Counted from the first letter of the stretch, positions 8,546-19,500 are shown. The stretch is DNA of 64,000 nucleotides from an uncultured Clostridia bacterium (GCA_947624675.1 CANQLI010000005.1:62001-126000), one strand, 5' to 3'. Translations and numbers: made by a program. The notes: generated from the letters alone by a model not told the origin.

Positions 8546-9580
8546 TCAGCAGATTATAACTCCTTCATCACTTTGAACGAGCTCTCCGAGCACATATGCC
8601 TCTTCTCCTGCTTCCTTTATTGCCGATATAGCCTTGTCGGCATCAGCCTTGTCTACAACGACTGTCATTCCTACGCCCATATTAAATGTATTAAACATAT
8701 CTCTCTGAGGTATTTTCCCTGTTTTCATTATCAGATCAAATATAGGGAGAATATCAACAGCCGATCGTTCGATTTTTGCAGATAAGCCTTCCTTAAGGCT
8801 TCTCGGAATATTTTCATAAAATCCGCCGCCGGTTATATGGGAAATCGACTTGACATTGACCTTACCGATAAGATCCATTATCGCCTTTACATATATTTTT
8901 GTGGGAGTTAAAAGTATGCTTCCAAGTGTTGAACCGAGTTCAGGATAATAGCGTGCGAGATTAGCCTCGGACATTGTAAATACTTTTCTGACAAGCGAGA
9001 ATCCGTTTGAATGAACTCCGCTCGATTTGATAGCTATAATAACATCTCCCGCTTTTTGTGAATCAGAAGTCAGTATCTTTTCCTTATCGACAACTCCGAC
9101 TGCAAAGCCGGCGATATCATACTCTTCATCCGGCATCATTCCGGGATGTTCAGCAGTTTCTCCTCCTATCAAAGCACAGTCTGACATAACACAGCCCTCT
9201 GCTACTCCTTTTACAATAGACGCTATCTTTTCCGGGATGTTTTTGCCACAGGCGATATAGTCAAGGAAAAACAGCGGTTTTGCTCCGCAGCATATAATGT
9301 CGTTTACACACATAGCAACTGCGTCGATACCTATTGTATCGTGCTTATTCATAAGCATAGAAAGCTTAAGCTTAGTGCCGACTCCATCAGTTCCGGATAC
9401 AAAAACAGGATTTTTCATTCCTGACATATCAGGCTCAAACATACCTCCAAATCCGCCGATTCCGCTTAACACTCCGCTGGTTCTCGTTTTATCGACATAC
9501 TTTTTCATAAGCTCCACAGACTTATATCCGGCAGTAACATCAACTCCTGCTTCCTTATAGCTTTGTGAAAAACTCTTCAT
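8546..9580 (-). CDS. purM: Phosphoribosylformylglycinamidine cyclo-ligase (AIR synthetase)
   Basis: A 344-residue ATP-dependent enzyme converting FGAM to AIR. Hallmarks are [13 protein letters not shown] near the N-terminus, [13 protein letters not shown] (about 60-72), the [12 protein letters not shown] loop (about 137-148) and the C-terminal [11 protein letters not shown]. Length is normal. It starts 16 bases after the purF stop. Confidence 0.96.
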   Translation of the reverse strand: MKSFSQSYKEAGVDVTAGYKSVELMKKYVDKTRTSGVLSGIGGFGGMFEPDMSGMKNPVFVSGTDGVGTKLKLSMLMNKHDTIGIDAVAMCVNDIICCGAKPLFFLDYIACGKNIPEKIASIVKGVAEGCVMSDCALIGGETAEHPGMMPDEEYDIAGFAVGVVDKEKILTSDSQKAGDVIIAIKSSGVHSNGFSLVRKVFTMSEANLARYYPELGSTLGSILLTPTKIYVKAIMDLIGKVNVKSISHITGGGFYENIPRSLKEGLSAKIERSAVDILPIFDLIMKTGKIPQRDMFNTFNMGVGMTVVVDKADADKAISAIKEAGEEAYVLGELVQSDEGVIIC

Positions 9581-9596
9581 AAATTTTTCCGTCCCT

Positions 9597-11042
9597 TCAG
9601 TTTATGTTAAATTTCATCTGCATTCTGCTGGTTATTTTCGACTCAAACTTATCCTTTGGCATCTCCTTTGGAACCTCAAGAGGATATTCGCCCGTAAAGC
9701 AACCGGTGCAAAATCCACAGTGTGATATTCCCGCAAGCTTTTTTACGCTCTCAACACTCAGGTATTCAAGGCTGTCAGCTCCGATACTCTCGCAGATCTC
9801 ACTGACTGACATCTTGCAGGCGATAAGATTTTCTTTTGAATCAATATCAATACCAAAAAAACATGGAGATACAAACGGAGGCGATGATATTCTGACATGC
9901 ACCTCAGTAGCACCGGCATCTCTTAACAGCCTTACTATCTTTGCGCTTGTTGTACCTCTTACTATACTGTCATCTATCATAACGACCCGTTTTCCCTTAA
10001 CGGTGTTAGCTATCGCATTTAATTTTATCTTTACAGAATTTGTTCGCTCAGTCTGTGTAGGCTGTATAAAGGTCCTGCCTATATATCGGTTTTTTGTAAA
10101 CCCTATCCCGTATGGTATACCGCTTTCCTGTGAAAATCCCAAAGCTGCATCAAGCCCCGAATCGGGAACTCCTATCACAACATCAGCATCTACCGGATGC
10201 TCTCTGTAAAGAAATTTGCCTGCTCTGAGCCTTGCCTTATGAACACTTGAGCCCTCGATCACCGAGTCCGGTCTAGCCACATATATATACTCAAACACAC
10301 AGATATGTCCTTTGCTCGCACAATGAGTTTTAATACTGCGGACTCCGTTTTTATCAATTACTACTATTTCTCCAGGCTCTACATCTCTTATAAACTGCGC
10401 CCCGACACTGTCAAACGCACAGGTTTCACTTGAAACGGCATAACCGTCTGAAGTTTTTGCAAGGGACAGCGGACGAAAGCCTTCAGGATCTCTCGCAGCA
10501 ATAAGCTTTGTAGGCGACATTACGACAAGTGAGTATGCTCCCTTTATCTTATACATAGCCTTTTCTATTGCCTCTTCTATTGAGCCGGACTCAATACGCT
10601 GCTCAGTGATAGCATAGGAAATGACCTCGGTATCATTCGTGTTATGAAAGATCATTCCCCTAAGCTCATATTCCTCTCTCAGCTCTCTTGCATTTATAAG
10701 ATTTCCGTTGTGAGCGATCGCCATTGGACCTTTTATATGGCGCACGACCAAAGGCTGTGCATTTGAACGATTCGGCTTTCCTGTCGTTGAATATCTGACA
10801 TGACCGACAGCTATCTGTCCCTGTCCCAAAGAATCAAGCGTATCCTTGTCAAACACCTCGTGGACAAGTCCCAGATCCTTATGATAATTAAACAATCCGT
10901 CGTCGTTCACCACAATACCGCAGCTTTCCTGACCTCTGTGCTGAAGAGCATAAAGCCCTATATATGTCTGCCTTGCAACATCACAGGCAGTCGCCGAAAA
11001 AATACCGAACACACCGCACTCTTCATGCAATGAATCAAACAT
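9597..11042 (-). CDS. purF: Amidophosphoribosyltransferase
   Basis: Catalyses PRPP plus glutamine to phosphoribosylamine, the first purine step. The class II amidotransferase begins after a short propeptide, MFDSLHEE, exposing the nucleophile in CGVFGI (Cys9). The PRPP loop is [14 protein letters not shown] (about 350-363). Cysteines in [14 protein letters not shown] and HCGFCTGC match the 4Fe-4S ligands of the Bacillus-type enzyme. Start 11042 is chosen over an upstream in-frame ATG at 11096 because the propeptide begins there and GAGG lies upstream; the longer form would run into the preceding gene. 481 residues. Confidence 0.95.
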   Translation of the reverse strand: MFDSLHEECGVFGIFSATACDVARQTYIGLYALQHRGQESCGIVVNDDGLFNYHKDLGLVHEVFDKDTLDSLGQGQIAVGHVRYSTTGKPNRSNAQPLVVRHIKGPMAIAHNGNLINARELREEYELRGMIFHNTNDTEVISYAITEQRIESGSIEEAIEKAMYKIKGAYSLVVMSPTKLIAARDPEGFRPLSLAKTSDGYAVSSETCAFDSVGAQFIRDVEPGEIVVIDKNGVRSIKTHCASKGHICVFEYIYVARPDSVIEGSSVHKARLRAGKFLYREHPVDADVVIGVPDSGLDAALGFSQESGIPYGIGFTKNRYIGRTFIQPTQTERTNSVKIKLNAIANTVKGKRVVMIDDSIVRGTTSAKIVRLLRDAGATEVHVRISSPPFVSPCFFGIDIDSKENLIACKMSVSEICESIGADSLEYLSVESVKKLAGISHCGFCTGCFTGEYPLEVPKEMPKDKFESKITSRMQMKFNIN

Positions 11043-11049
11043 TGGGTCC

Positions 11050-12471
11050 TCATTCCTTTCCGTTCCAGCAATACAAGCACAGCTTACACCTGTCAAGACC
11101 GATAGCTTCTACCGTACCCTCAAGCGATTGAAACTCAAGAGATGTAAGCTTAAGTCTTTTGCATATTTCCTCTCTTAGTCTTCTTCCGCGTTTTGCATTT
11201 GAATCGCTGTACTCCTCAATGTATTTTAAGCCCTCATCTCCCTCAAGCTCGTTGATGACTTGTCTTGCGATAAGCTCAAGTTCAGAAGTGCTTCTTGAAA
11301 AATTCAAATACTTACAGCCGTACATTATCGGCGGACAGGCAGAACGCATATGTACTTCCTTTGCGCCCTTTTCATAGAGAAATTCAACCGTTTCTCTCAT
11401 CTGAGTGCCTCTTACGATACTGTCATCAACAAACAAGAGCTTTTTGCCCTTGATAAGCTCCGTTACAGGTATAAGCTTCATCTTAGCAACCTGATTTCTT
11501 ATATTCTGGCTCGCCGGCATAAAGCTTCTTGGCCATGTAGGAGTATACTTTATAAACGGTCTTGCAAACGGTATTCCGCTTCGGTTAGCGTATCCTATTG
11601 CGTGGGGAGTTCCGGAATCAGGTATTCCGCATACATAGTCAACATCGGGAAGCCTTCCGTTTTTAATATCCTGCTCGGCTAAAAGCTCTCCGTTTCTGAT
11701 GCGCATAACCTCTACATTGACGCCCTCGTAAACAGCGTTCGGATATCCGTAATAAGTCCATAAAAATGAACAGATGCTAAGATTGTCGTTTCCCTTATCC
11801 AGCACCTCAACGCCATCGGAGGTAAGTCTTATTATCTCACCCGAAGAAAGCTCTCTTTCTATTGTGTAACCGAGCTTCTCAAATGCAAACGATTCAAGCG
11901 ACACGCAATATCCGTTTTTATCCTTACCGACTATTATCGGAAGCTTGCCACGCTTGTCTCTTGCTGCTATTATAGAGTCTTTAGTCATTATCAAAAGCGA
12001 AAGCGTTCCGTCTATCTTTTCCTGTGCGTATCGTATGCCCTCGGTAAAATCAGACTTTTGAGAAATAAGCGCACCCGCAAGTGAAGAACAATTCACCCTG
12101 CCGCTGCTCATAGCTTCAAATCCCGTACAGCCGCTTTCTATCAGCTCATTAAGAAGCTCCTCGGCATTGTTTATCACACCGATAGTACACACTGCGTAAA
12201 CGCCCAACTTTGAAGTCATCAATATAGGCTGAGGATCGGTATCGCTTATACATCCGATACACAGCTTTCCCTTCATTACCGCAACATCCTTTTCAAACTT
12301 TGTCCGAAAAGGTGAGTTTTCAATACTATGTAGATTTCTCTGGAATCCAATATCAGGCGAATATGAGGTCATTCCGCCCCTTCTGGTTCCCAAGTGCGAA
12401 TGATAATCGGTTCCGAAAAAAACATCTGTAACGCAGTCTCTTTTTGAAATTGCACCAAAAAATCCACCCAT
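11050..12471 (-). CDS. PurF paralogue lacking the glutaminase cysteine
   Basis: A 473-residue homologue of amidophosphoribosyltransferase placed directly before purF. The N-terminus is MGGFFGAIS where the true enzyme has an exposed Cys followed by GVFG, so the catalytic cysteine is replaced by glycine and glutamine hydrolysis should be lost. The PRPP-binding loop ([11 protein letters not shown], about 345-355) is intact. Cysteines matching the iron-sulfur ligands also remain (LSICSF, YGCKY, CKLCLYC). It could be an ammonia-dependent transferase, a regulator or a partner of PurF; the sequence does not decide. It is separated from purF by only 7 bases, so the two are cotranscribed. Confidence 0.85.
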   Translation of the reverse strand: MGGFFGAISKRDCVTDVFFGTDYHSHLGTRRGGMTSYSPDIGFQRNLHSIENSPFRTKFEKDVAVMKGKLCIGCISDTDPQPILMTSKLGVYAVCTIGVINNAEELLNELIESGCTGFEAMSSGRVNCSSLAGALISQKSDFTEGIRYAQEKIDGTLSLLIMTKDSIIAARDKRGKLPIIVGKDKNGYCVSLESFAFEKLGYTIERELSSGEIIRLTSDGVEVLDKGNDNLSICSFLWTYYGYPNAVYEGVNVEVMRIRNGELLAEQDIKNGRLPDVDYVCGIPDSGTPHAIGYANRSGIPFARPFIKYTPTWPRSFMPASQNIRNQVAKMKLIPVTELIKGKKLLFVDDSIVRGTQMRETVEFLYEKGAKEVHMRSACPPIMYGCKYLNFSRSTSELELIARQVINELEGDEGLKYIEEYSDSNAKRGRRLREEICKRLKLTSLEFQSLEGTVEAIGLDRCKLCLYCWNGKE

Positions 12472-12498
12472 AACTCTTGTCCGTTCTCCTGTTTAAGA

Positions 12499-12993
12499 TT
12501 ACTTTTTATTTAATTCTTCCTGAAGCTTCTTTTCTTTTTTCAAAACGCCCTCTACCATAGCCTGTTTTTCAGCCTCAAGCTTATCTGAAAGCTCCTTATC
12601 AGAAAGCGCCAGCATCTCTACCGCTAATATTGCGGCGTTTTTCGCGCCGTTGACCGCAACAGTTGCCACAGGTATTCCCGACGGCATCATCACAGTTGCA
12701 AGAAGTGAATCAAGTCCCTCAAATGTCGATTTTATCGGCACGCCTATCACCGGAAGAGTAGTGTTTGCAGCAATCACTCCCGCAAGGTGTGCAGCCATAC
12801 CGGCAGCACAAATTATTGCGCCAAAACCGTTTGACTTTGCATTTTTAGAAAATTCTGCAGCTAAATCAGGCGTCCTGTGAGCAGACATTATGTGCGCCTC
12901 GTATTCTACTCCGTATTTTTTTAGTTCCGAAAACGCTCCCTCAACTACCGGAAGGTCACTGTCCGAACCCATTATTATAGCTACTTTTTTCAT
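12499..12993 (-). CDS. purE: N5-carboxyaminoimidazole ribonucleotide mutase
   Basis: A 164-residue class I PurE that moves the carboxylate of N5-CAIR to make CAIR. IMGSDSDLPV (7-16), MSAHRTPD (about 36-43) and the GMAAHLAGV loop (about 65-73) are diagnostic. The C-terminal 30 residues form a charged helix rich in Lys/Glu. It is the first gene of the leftward purine operon, starting behind AGGAGAG, and lies immediately downstream of an intrinsic terminator (13021-13061), leaving no room for a promoter of its own. Confidence 0.95.
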   Translation of the reverse strand: MKKVAIIMGSDSDLPVVEGAFSELKKYGVEYEAHIMSAHRTPDLAAEFSKNAKSNGFGAIICAAGMAAHLAGVIAANTTLPVIGVPIKSTFEGLDSLLATVMMPSGIPVATVAVNGAKNAAILAVEMLALSDKELSDKLEAEKQAMVEGVLKKEKKLQEELNKK

Positions 12994-13020
12994 ACTTCTT
13001 CTCTCCTTAAGTTAAATTTT

Positions 13021-13061
13021 ATGAAAACAAAAACTGCAACTTATTTTAAAAAGTTGCAGTT
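13021..13061 (-). terminator. Intrinsic terminator in the purE leader
   Basis: The stem AACTGCAACT (13052-13061 on the minus strand) pairs perfectly with its complement at 13032-13041 around a 10-base loop, followed by TTTGTTTT. It is only 28 bases before the purE start, so it is a candidate attenuator for the purine operon. Confidence 0.75.
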
Positions 13062-13065
13062 ACAG

Positions 13066-13170
13066 CTATACTGATTTTGTTTTTGAGTATGAAAAACAAA
13101 GGATACCGCTGCTAACAAGCTGGATCCCTATTCCTTCGTTAAATGGCTTACAGCAGTTTTTCCTCATCAT
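13066..13170 (-). CDS. 34-residue small ORF in the purE leader
   Basis: A short reading frame behind a good ribosome binding site (AGGAG, 8 bases before ATG). It encodes a small peptide starting MMRKNCCKPFNEG and ending SYSKTKSV, with three cysteines and a mildly hydrophobic middle (IQLVSSGILCF). The stop lies 5 bases before the terminator stem. I do not recognise it. It could be a leader peptide whose translation controls termination, or an independent microprotein. Only promoter, ribosome site and terminator support it; coding status is unproven. Confidence 0.4.
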   Translation of the reverse strand: MMRKNCCKPFNEGIGIQLVSSGILCFSYSKTKSV

Positions 13171-13223
13171 TAGTTCTCCTAAGCTCTGAAATTAAATACT
13201 TGTCCATTTTCATCTCTAAATAT

Positions 13224-13252
13224 ATTTTACTCTAATACCAAGAAAATTTCAA
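13224..13252 (-). promoter_or_regulatory. Promoter of the purE leader
   Basis: On the minus strand, TTGAAA (13247-13252) and TAAAAT (13224-13229) have a 17-base spacer. It is the only good promoter seen between the pfl genes and purE. Confidence 0.7.
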
Positions 13253-13316
13253 CTGTTTATTTATAAAAAATACATTACTTTTACTGTTCTTTATTGTGTA
13301 TTTTGTCACAGCGAGC

Positions 13317-13526
13317 TTAAATCGTCATATTTTTCCTGAAAATATCGTTGTTTTGTATTTTTTCCATCTGTGTATTATAAGTGTGTATCTTATGGTTTTG
13401 CTCAAGATACCTTTCCTGTTCACTTGGTGTCATTGAGCTGAATTCCCCTGACAGAAAAGCTTTTGAATGAAGAGCACAATACACCTCTGGCATTGATGCA
13501 AACTTTTTTAAATCGTTTGAGTTCAT
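13317..13526 (-). CDS. 69-residue protein of unknown function, coupled to pflA
   Basis: A small soluble, polar protein with no recognised domain and no signal or membrane segment. Its start overlaps the pflA stop in an ATGA arrangement, a strong sign of translational coupling, and GAGAAGG precedes it. The middle part reads as a helix (MTPSEQERYLEQNHKIHTYNTQ, split around residues 33-54). Its position at the end of the pyruvate formate-lyase operon suggests a link to that system, but nothing in the sequence tells what it does. Confidence 0.6.
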   Translation of the reverse strand: MNSNDLKKFASMPEVYCALHSKAFLSGEFSSMTPSEQERYLEQNHKIHTYNTQMEKIQNNDIFRKNMTI

Positions 13527-14260
13527 CTTACCTTCTCCTTTATCCTTTCAAATCTTTTTAAAATCTCTCTTGCTTTTTCCATTTTATTTTCGTCCGGCGG
13601 TTTAACTTCCTTAAGCGAATAGTCAACACCGATCTCCTCCCACTTTTTCACTCCCATAGTGTGATACGGAATAAGCTCTATCCGCTCTATATTGTCAAAG
13701 TCGCTGAGATACCTTCCGAGCCTGATAAGCTTTTGCTCGTCTAATGTATAACCCTCAAGAATGACCTGTCGTATCCAAACTCTTTTTTGTATATCCCTTG
13801 TAAACTCAAGTGTCTTTTGAGCATTTTTAATACCTGCGCCTGTGAGTTTTTTTGCTCCCTCATCGTCAATATCCTTAATGTCAAGGATCACAAGGTCACA
13901 TAGCTGTATTGCCCTTTTTGACTTATCAAGACCTATTATCCCCGATGTATCAATAGCGGTTTTGATCTTATTTTTGTTCAGGAGTTCTATAAGCTCCTCA
14001 CAGAATTTTGCCTGTAAAAGCGGCTCACCGCCAGAAATTGTCACACCGCCATTTGTGATAAAGTTTTTATACTCCGCTATTTTTTCGTAGACCTCGGATA
14101 CCGTCATTTTATACCTTGCGTTTTCCCTCTCCCAACTGTCCGGATTATGACAGTAAAGACATCTTAGCGGACATCCCTGCATAAATACAATAAACCTCAG
14201 TCCCGGACCGTCAACTGCTCCAAGGCTTTCAAACGAATGGATATATCCTACCGTATTCAT
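13523..14260 (-). CDS. pflA: Pyruvate formate-lyase activating enzyme
   Basis: A 245-residue radical-SAM enzyme that installs the glycyl radical on PflB. The cluster motif C-x3-C-x2-C is seen in GCPLRCLYCHNPDSW (about 29-43), and the SAM-binding GGE in VTISGGEPLLQ (about 73-83). Length and layout match PflA. Its start overlaps the pflB stop, and the two are expressed together. Active only under anaerobic conditions, consistent with the inferred lifestyle. Confidence 0.95.
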   Translation of the reverse strand: MNTVGYIHSFESLGAVDGPGLRFIVFMQGCPLRCLYCHNPDSWERENARYKMTVSEVYEKIAEYKNFITNGGVTISGGEPLLQAKFCEELIELLNKNKIKTAIDTSGIIGLDKSKRAIQLCDLVILDIKDIDDEGAKKLTGAGIKNAQKTLEFTRDIQKRVWIRQVILEGYTLDEQKLIRLGRYLSDFDNIERIELIPYHTMGVKKWEEIGVDYSLKEVKPPDENKMEKAREILKRFERIKEKVR

Positions 14261-16467
14261 CAGAGCTTTTTATGGAATGTTCGGTTTATGACCTCAAGCT
14301 GATATTCCTTCGGCAGCTTTACAAAATTCACTGCATAACCCGATACTCTTATGGTAAGCTGAGGATATTTCTCGGGATGTTCCATTGCATCAAGAAGCGT
14401 TTCACGGTTTAACACATTTACATTTATATGATGTCCTGTTTCTTTTGTATATCCGTCAAGTAATGACACAAGATTTTCCTCTCTGTTTTCTAAGTCCTTG
14501 CCCAGCGAATCGGGAACAATAGAAAATGTATAGGATATTCCGTCCTCCGAAAATTCAAAAGGCAGCTTTGCAACAGACTTAAGCGAAGCGACACTTCCCT
14601 CTTTATCTCTGCCGTGCATCGGGTTTGCTCCGGGTGCAAACGGTTCTCCTTTTTTTCTGCCGTCGGGAGTTGTACCCGTCTTTTTACCGTAAACAACATT
14701 TGATGTTATCGTCAGTATTGACATTGTCGGCTTAGCATTTCTGTACGCCTTAAGCCGTCTCAGCTTTTTCATAAACTCTCTTACAACTCTTACGGCAAGC
14801 TCATCGACTCTGTCATCGTTGTTTCCAAATTTGGGATAATCCCCCTCTACCTTAAAATCGATAGCAATTCCCTGTTCGTTTCGGATAGGAGTTACACTTG
14901 CATACTTTATTGCCGAAAGTGAATCGGCTACAACTGAAAGTCCCGCTATTCCGCAAGCCATAGTTCTTACGATACCCTCGTGGTGCAAGGACATCTGAAG
15001 ACGCTCATAGGCGTATTTGTCGTGCATAAAATGTATTATATTAAGCGCATCCATATACACCCTTGCAAGCCAATCCATCACTGTGTCAAACCTTGCCCAG
15101 ACCTCTGAAAAATCAAGCTTTCCGTCAGAAACTCCGGGTATGACCGGCGCTACCTGATCAAAGCTTATTTCGTCCTTACCGCCGTTTATTGAATACAAAA
15201 GTGCTTTTGCAAGATTTGCTCTTGCACCGAAAAACTGCATCTGCTTGCCTATCCTCATAGCTGATACACAGCAAGCGATACCGTAATCATCTCCGAACAT
15301 CGGGCGCATAATGTCGTCATTTTCATATTGAATTGATGAAGTCTCAATAGATGTCTTTGCTGCAAACCGCTTAAAATTATCGGGGAGCAAACTGCTCCAG
15401 AGTACGGTCATATTCGGCTCAGGTGCAGGTCCGAGATTTTTAAGCGTATGGAGAAAACGAAAGCTCATTTTTGTGACCATACTTCTTCCGTCTATGCACA
15501 TTCCTCCTATTGACTCTGTGACCCAAGTAGGATCTCCCGAAAACAACTCGTCATATGCCGGAGTGCGCAAAAATCTTACCATACGAAGCTTCATTATAAA
15601 ATGGTCAACTATCTCCTGTACCTCGCTTTCGTTAAGCCTTCCGACCTCAAGGTCCTTTTCAGCATAAATATCCAGAAATGTGGACACTCTTCCCAGGCTC
15701 ATAGCAGCACCGTTTTGTTCCTTTACCGCACCAAGATAAGCAAAATACAGCCACTGGACCGCCTGCTTAAAGCCCTGTGCGGGTCCGCTTATATCGAATC
15801 CGTAGCCTTCCGCCATCTTTTTTAGCTCATAAAGAGCCTTTATCTGTTCGGACAGCTCTTCTATGTTTCTTATATTATCCTCGCTCATCTGAGACTTCTG
15901 TGCCTCGTACTTTTCCTCCTCTTTTTTCTCAATTATCCTGTCAACTCCGAAAAGCGGCACAAGCCGATAATCTCCTATTATCCGCCCTCTTCCGTATGCA
16001 TCGGGAAGTCCTGTGATTATACCCGCGTGTCTTGCACGCTTTATCTCCGCATTATAGACATCAAAAACTCCGTCATTATGAGTTTTTCTGTGGTTAAATA
16101 TTTCATTTATATTTTCAGGAAGCTTCCTTCCGTAAGCCTTAAGAGAAGTGTGAACCATTCTTATTCCGCCGTACGGCATTATCGCGCGCTTTAGCGGCTC
16201 GTCAGTCTGAAGTCCAACTATCTCCTCAAGCTCTTTATCTATATATCCGGGTTCGTGAGATGTTATCGTCGAGATCCTGTTTTCATCTATATCCAACACT
16301 CCTCCGGCGTCGTGTTCCTTTTTCATAAGCGTCAGGACCTTATCCCATAGCTTCTTTGTCTTTTCGGTCGGAGATTCAAGAAAGCTGTCGTCTCCTGTAT
16401 ATTCTGTGTAATGCTTTACAATAAAATCACGAGTATCAAGAGTTTCCATCCATTCGGTATCGCTCAT
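14260..16467 (-). CDS. pflB: Formate acetyltransferase (pyruvate formate-lyase)
   Basis: A 735-residue glycyl-radical enzyme cleaving pyruvate with CoA to acetyl-CoA and formate. The adjacent catalytic cysteines are in GIACCVSAM and the radical glycine is in RVSGYAV about 28 residues from the end. Start 16467 gives [15 protein letters not shown] and has AGGGG 9 bases upstream; an ATG two codons earlier is the alternative. An in-frame ATG at 16572 would pass through a terminator and is unlikely. Followed by its activase, as usual. Confidence 0.95.
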   Translation of the reverse strand: MSDTEWMETLDTRDFIVKHYTEYTGDDSFLESPTEKTKKLWDKVLTLMKKEHDAGGVLDIDENRISTITSHEPGYIDKELEEIVGLQTDEPLKRAIMPYGGIRMVHTSLKAYGRKLPENINEIFNHRKTHNDGVFDVYNAEIKRARHAGIITGLPDAYGRGRIIGDYRLVPLFGVDRIIEKKEEEKYEAQKSQMSEDNIRNIEELSEQIKALYELKKMAEGYGFDISGPAQGFKQAVQWLYFAYLGAVKEQNGAAMSLGRVSTFLDIYAEKDLEVGRLNESEVQEIVDHFIMKLRMVRFLRTPAYDELFSGDPTWVTESIGGMCIDGRSMVTKMSFRFLHTLKNLGPAPEPNMTVLWSSLLPDNFKRFAAKTSIETSSIQYENDDIMRPMFGDDYGIACCVSAMRIGKQMQFFGARANLAKALLYSINGGKDEISFDQVAPVIPGVSDGKLDFSEVWARFDTVMDWLARVYMDALNIIHFMHDKYAYERLQMSLHHEGIVRTMACGIAGLSVVADSLSAIKYASVTPIRNEQGIAIDFKVEGDYPKFGNNDDRVDELAVRVVREFMKKLRRLKAYRNAKPTMSILTITSNVVYGKKTGTTPDGRKKGEPFAPGANPMHGRDKEGSVASLKSVAKLPFEFSEDGISYTFSIVPDSLGKDLENREENLVSLLDGYTKETGHHINVNVLNRETLLDAMEHPEKYPQLTIRVSGYAVNFVKLPKEYQLEVINRTFHKKL

Positions 16468-16524
16468 AAACATATCCCCTTTCGTATAATTAGCGTTTGC
16501 AGAAATTTTGCTTTTATACAAAAG

Positions 16525-16549
16525 AAAAGCCCTGTTTATCAGGACTTTT
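16525..16549 (-). terminator. Terminator after addA
   Basis: On the minus strand AAAAGTCCTG, a 5-base loop and CAGGGCTTTT are followed by CTTTT. One G-U pair. It separates addBA from pflB. Confidence 0.75.
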
Positions 16550-16568
16550 AAATGAGTTACACTCGATT

Positions 16569-19500
16569 TCATATTTTAATCGCTTTTCTGAGCGTAAACG
16601 AATATATATATGCGCTCTTTACAGGCTTGTCAAGTATCAGGTCAAATGCCGCTTTATAGAGCAGTAACTGGTCTGTGTAGTTGTCAATAAGCTCACTTTC
16701 TTCTTTTACTCTGTCAGTCTTGTAATCCACAAGAACAAAACCGTCATCCTCTTCAAACAGAAGGTCGGCGATACCCTGGAGCATTCCGTCAGTTTCCTTG
16801 TAATTCTCAATATCAACACTTGTTTTAAGCTCAGTGAGTTTTACAAGAAAAGCCCTCTCACGCATTACGCTTTTGCTCATAACGATACGGGAGTATATCT
16901 CGCTTTTAAAGAAGTTTTCAACTGCTTTACGGTCTATGCTGTCAGCCTTCCTTTGAGACAGCTTTCCCGAGGTAACAATACGCTTTATCTCGCTTTCAAG
17001 GTCTTTGCTTGCATTTTCAAAATCGCATACCTCCATAAATGTGTGAGTGATAGTTCCCCTCTGCGCTGCCGTAATTTTTCCCATCTCTTCGGAAAATTTA
17101 GGTATCTGTGGATAAAACACAAAGTCAGTATCTTTCTTTGCAAGCTCGCTTACAGAAAGCTTTGCCGGTGTTTTGGATAGTGTCAAATCATAATCCGAGT
17201 ACAGATCAAACTCATCATCAACTTCTTTATCGTCATTGGCTTTTTCTGACTTGTTTGTTTTCCCGGGGAGCGAGCTCATATTAAAAAATTTTTCTTCAAA
17301 ACGCACAGTGTCATCAAAATACGGTATACTGCTGAAATCAGCCTCGCTCAGCTCTCTCAGCTTTATCATATCCTTGCTCATAAGCAGAGGCAAAACTACC
17401 CATCGAAACATACCGTCTGTATTCCTTAGAAGATTTTCTGTAATATATCCTGTGTTTGTCAATGTCAATGCAAGCTTTTTGAGCTTAGCAAGATTATTCT
17501 TGTCAAGATAAAGAGGTATAAAAAGCCGTTCCTTTGCCCTTGTCATAGCTACATACAGAATTCGTATTTCTTCAGCTATACTTTCATTTAATTGGTTTTC
17601 TCTGAGTGCCACATAATGCTGAGGAACAGATTTCAAGTGAAGCTCTTTATCCTTGTAGACAAAAGATACCCCCAGCTTTTCACTTATTATTATTTTCATT
17701 TTAGAATCATTTGTATTCATCTTTTTGTCAAGGTCCATAAGAAAAACAAATGGATATTCAAGACCCTTTGACGAATGCATAGTGGTGACTGTAACGGCAT
17801 TGACATCGCTCTTACTTCGGTCCATACGCTTAAAATCGTTTCCGTTTTCAAATACCGAATTTATGTATCTTAAAAAACCGCTTAAACCTTTTCCTGATGT
17901 TTTGTCATATGAGTCTGCATAGCGCAAAAGCAGTGTCAGGTTTTCTCTTTTATTTGCGTCCTTGTAGGTAGAAGCTATCGCATAGTAGTTCGTTTTGTCA
18001 TATATCTTTCTTATAAGCCGTTCGGTCGTAAGGCTAGCGGATAAAAACCTAAACTCGTAAATAAGGTCGCTTGCATTCTTAGCTTTTTGATACAAAGGCT
18101 CTGAGATGTTTTTAATTTTTTCAAATGAGATAAGATTTTGATAAAGCTTTATGCGTTTATTTATATTTCTTATTTGTGCTGCTTCATCGGGTGTAAACAT
18201 CATAATAGGAGAGAGCATAACACTTAAAAGAGGTATGTCCGAAAGCGGGTTGTCAATAACCCTCAAAAAATTTAAGATAACAGAAATTTCTCTTGATCTA
18301 AGGTAACCGTCGTCACTCTCATACGACGATCTCAATCCCACATATTCAAGTGCTCTTGAAATGTTTTTGTGTTCTGCTCTTGATCTTGTAAGTATACAAA
18401 AATCTCCGGGTACAGCGCTTCTGAGGCTTCCGTTTTCTTCTACCTTAACACCGCTGATGATAAGCTCATATATCCTGTTAGCAACGTAAAGCTGCTCATT
18501 ATTAAATCCTAAATATCGCGGAAGCTTTTCTTCCTCGAGTATTATATCCACCTCCGCCGGACTGTCGAGCTTTTCGTCATATGCCGCAGCTGCGACAAGC
18601 TGTTCGTTTTTATCCGAATAGTCTATCTCGCTTAAGTCATATGTCATAAGGCTTTTAAAGAAGTAATTGACCGCGTCTATTACGCTTTTTCTGCTTCTGA
18701 AATTCTTTAACAGGTCGATTTCTTCAACAGCGTCATTATAATGTGCGCTGTTTCTTACTCCGTCAAAAAGCTTTGGATTAGAAAGTCGGAATCTGTATAT
18801 AGACTGTTTCATATCGCCGACGACAAATACATTTTTTCCGATCACACTTAAGTCATCTGTCTTTGAAAGCGCCTTAAAGATGATGTCCTGCATATTGTTT
18901 ACATCCTGAAACTCATCAATAAAAATCACCTTATAATGCTCGCTTTTTACCATATCCTCACAAAGAGGCGTCCGTGTGTTTCTGTCATAAAGCAAAAGCT
19001 CTACCGCCATATGCTCCACATCGGAAAACGACAGAACATTTCTTACAGTTTTTGCCTCGTGGATATTTTCACAAAGCCTTTTCTCTATCTTAACAAGAAG
19101 TTCAAATATCCTTGAACAAATTTCTATATCGCGCTTTGTCTGCTCTTGCGTAGCGGTAATTGTTTTTAAAATATCTCCAAATTGGTTTTTAATTTCGTTG
19201 CGTGAGTTTTTCAAAGCTTCGCATACTGCTTTCTCAAGCATAAGCTCAGTAGATATTGCCTGTCCTTTTTTTAATGAAAGACCTTTATATCTGACAAACT
19301 TTACTTCCCCCATCCTGATTTTCAAGTCATCAAGCGTTTTTATGTTTTTGTCCGAGATTATATCATTTAAGGTCAGGCTGTCACTTTGCAGTACCTCAAG
19401 AGGATCGGATGTAAATTTAAGAAGCTCTGCTTTTTTTATAAGTCCATTTATCTGTTCGTTTAGATAAGTAAGCTCTGATAAAATGTCCTTGCGTTTTTTA

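Larger units (their letters stand above)
13021..13217 (-). promoter_or_regulatory. Candidate attenuator leader of the purine operon
   Basis: An RNA of about 195 nucleotides would run from the promoter at 13224-13252 to the terminator. It can form a hairpin where AGGGATCC pairs with the GGTATCCTT region (about 13098-13130). GTTAGCAGC (13108-13116) is complementary, with one bulge, to GCTGTAAC (13059-13066), which enters the 5' arm of the terminator, so alternative foldings are possible. No match to the purine, PRPP/ykkC or ZTP riboswitch consensus was evident. Function is inferred from layout. Confidence 0.45.

Noticed and set aside
9604..10209. 201-codon open frame on the plus strand
   Set aside because: Antisense shadow of purF with no ribosome site or domain.
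13148..13213. 21-codon ORF near the start of the purE leader
   Set aside because: Only a weak ribosome site; mentioned as overlapping the 34-codon ORF but not called as a gene.
12994..13220. Purine, PRPP or ZTP riboswitch before purE
   Set aside because: No match to the conserved core sequences of those classes was visible.
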